Assembly: GCA_008508345.1 (NCBI GenBank)
Contig: QNGE01001285.1
Location: forward strand, 114,104-178,103
Origin: Paragonimus westermani
Taxonomy: Eukaryota; Platyhelminthes; Trematoda; Plagiorchiida; Troglotrematidae
DNA length: 64,000 bases
Direction: 5' to 3'
The notes under the pieces: model-generated
What the model was told of the DNA's origin: nothing
Database searches by the model: none
Seen by the model: only the letters and a program-made list of their open reading frames with translations
Part shown: positions 63,120-64,000 of the stretch, in pieces
Layout: each line of letters starts with the position of its first letter
Numbering within the stretch: position 1 is the first letter of the stretch
Position numbers and translations under genes: made by a program

Positions 63120-64000
63120 GAACAAAACGTTTCTGGGCGCACAGGAGTGGGTTATACACGCGAATTTCAACAGCTCCTGTCGTATACAATCCTACATCTC
63201 ACTGCCCTCGACTGGATGGTCTTAACTTGGTAGATTGGGCGAAATGCGCCCATCACACTGATAGAGTGATTTGATTTCACCAGGTGTGACAGTAGTGTAC
63301 TGTTGACAAATCACGCTATTCCACCGTTGAGCCATGCTGGATGGTGTTCCCGGACCCGTTTAAATAAGCTTCTGGTCGTGCAGCCAACATAGCTGGTTCC
63401 ATAAGACAAGAGAATAAGTGTACGCAAAACGAGGCCGTAGAATTCGGCAATTTATTTTTTAGGCGTGGGCACAAAACCGAATTGGATGTAAAATGGACAC
63501 GTAACTTATTGGTGTAAAATGTTGTACTAACTGCATTTGTGAACCTACGCATGAGATTTTCGGCTAGCATGTGACCTTTGAATGGTTATCCGATGTACAT
63601 AGTTTTCCTTGCTACTAAGTGCACCTGGCCTGCTTTACTCCATTTTTGCATGACCCAATGTATGAACCATTCCAGGAAGCAATTTTTAATGTATATCGTA
63701 CGTATGAATGATAGTTTATCATTGATGGTGTACTCTGTGCAACTTCTTGCGGCTTTTCTCGTGACACAGTTGATTTTTATTTCCGAGACGAGTGGTACGA
63801 AACTGCTGAAGTGAAAGCAAGTATTCTTTCTGTCACGCGCGCTGAATTGAGCCGTCAGCAAGGCGACGTAAACGTACGCCCAAAAAGACTAATTGGCTAT
63901 TCATTGTGATCTACAACGAAAATTGCACATTTCGGTGTTCGAAGTTGAATGTGGTTAGGCTCTCAGTCGGATCTATGTGAGTATCGAGTAATCAAAGAAG
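63120..64000 (-). pseudogene. Penelope-like RT/GIY-YIG endonuclease ORF fragment
   Basis: Running down from 64000 the frames show ESLTTFNFEHRNVQFSL, then a segment ending DGSIQRA (compare TLTQFNSAHKNIRFTL and DGTMQRK in PLE1), then HFSSFVPL and the linker ending MYIG. A TAA (63586-63588) is followed by PFKGH, LAENLMRRFTNAVSTTF and STASFCVHLFSC. After a frameshift near 63400 comes the GIY-YIG core YGTSYVGCTTRSLFKRVREH with HPAWLNGG, and then NPLLCAQKRFVQ near 63122-63155. Only the C-terminal part of the RT domain lies inside the window. The copy is broken, although its GIY-YIG motif (YVG) is better preserved than in PLE1 (YKG). Confidence 0.93.

Larger units (their letters stand above)
62880..64000 (-). 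mobile_element. Penelope-like retroelement PLE2, cut by window edge
   Basis: This is a second Penelope-like element on the minus strand. It aligns with PLE1 in protein order and in its 3' non-coding part (ttcatcatcaggctaaa in both). The right edge of the window cuts it within the RT domain. Its 3' end lies near 62880-62900 but no target-site duplication can be checked. It is clearly diverged from PLE1 and represents a separate insertion, probably of a related subfamily. Confidence 0.93.

Noticed and set aside
1..64000. CRISPR arrays, operons, bacterial promoters or phage genes
   Set aside because: No regularly spaced repeats, no ribosome-binding-site-led gene clusters and no prokaryotic protein families are visible; the window is eukaryotic.

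Overview
This window looks like eukaryotic, non-coding, repeat-rich DNA, most likely from a parasitic flatworm (trematode). That assignment is an inference. It rests on moderate AT-richness, the absence of operons or bacterial signals, a nuclear class II tRNA gene, and a mix of decayed elements that is typical of flukes: Penelope-like elements with a GIY-YIG endonuclease, Ty3/gypsy pol remnants, one repeated type of non-LTR retrotransposon, a hAT transposase relic and tRNA-derived SINEs. I found no intact protein-coding gene. Almost every open frame is short and at the level expected by chance. The only gene that looks functional is an intronless tRNA-Leu(CAG) at 26780-26862.

Layout. 1-12.5 kb is mostly unrecognised, apart from a long inverted repeat (7.2-7.9 kb), a perfect hairpin (9.67 kb) and one SINE (8.65-8.87 kb). 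At 12.5-13.2 kb lies the 3' part of a LINE ORF2; smaller probable pieces of the same family lie near 15.5, 22.9, 35.8 and 53.4 kb. A possible exon sits at 21.36-21.59 kb and a SINE at 22.02-22.26 kb. At 24.8-25.7 kb there is a Ty3/gypsy integrase and pol tail that keeps one reading frame despite several stops. The tRNA gene follows at 26.8 kb. A second gypsy pol tail is at 31.15-31.53 kb. From 38.64 to 41.6 kb a third gypsy tail is split by a 2.65-kb Penelope-like element (PLE1, minus strand) flanked by a 14-bp direct repeat. A mosaic hAT transposase relic is at 45.59-46.84 kb and another SINE at 47.62-47.85 kb. At 58.7-59.4 kb a TATA-like box and a CACGTG palindrome precede a small acidic ORF of unknown status. 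A second Penelope-like element (PLE2, minus strand) starts near 62.88 kb and runs off the right edge.

Most notable: both Penelope-like elements carry, about 100 nt or less from the 3' end where that end is defined, a hammerhead-ribozyme-like motif. The segment in the position of stem III is a perfect 10-nt palindrome in both copies, yet the two palindromes differ at a paired position. All coding relics carry stops, frameshifts or lost catalytic residues, so nothing here is predicted to be an autonomous active element.
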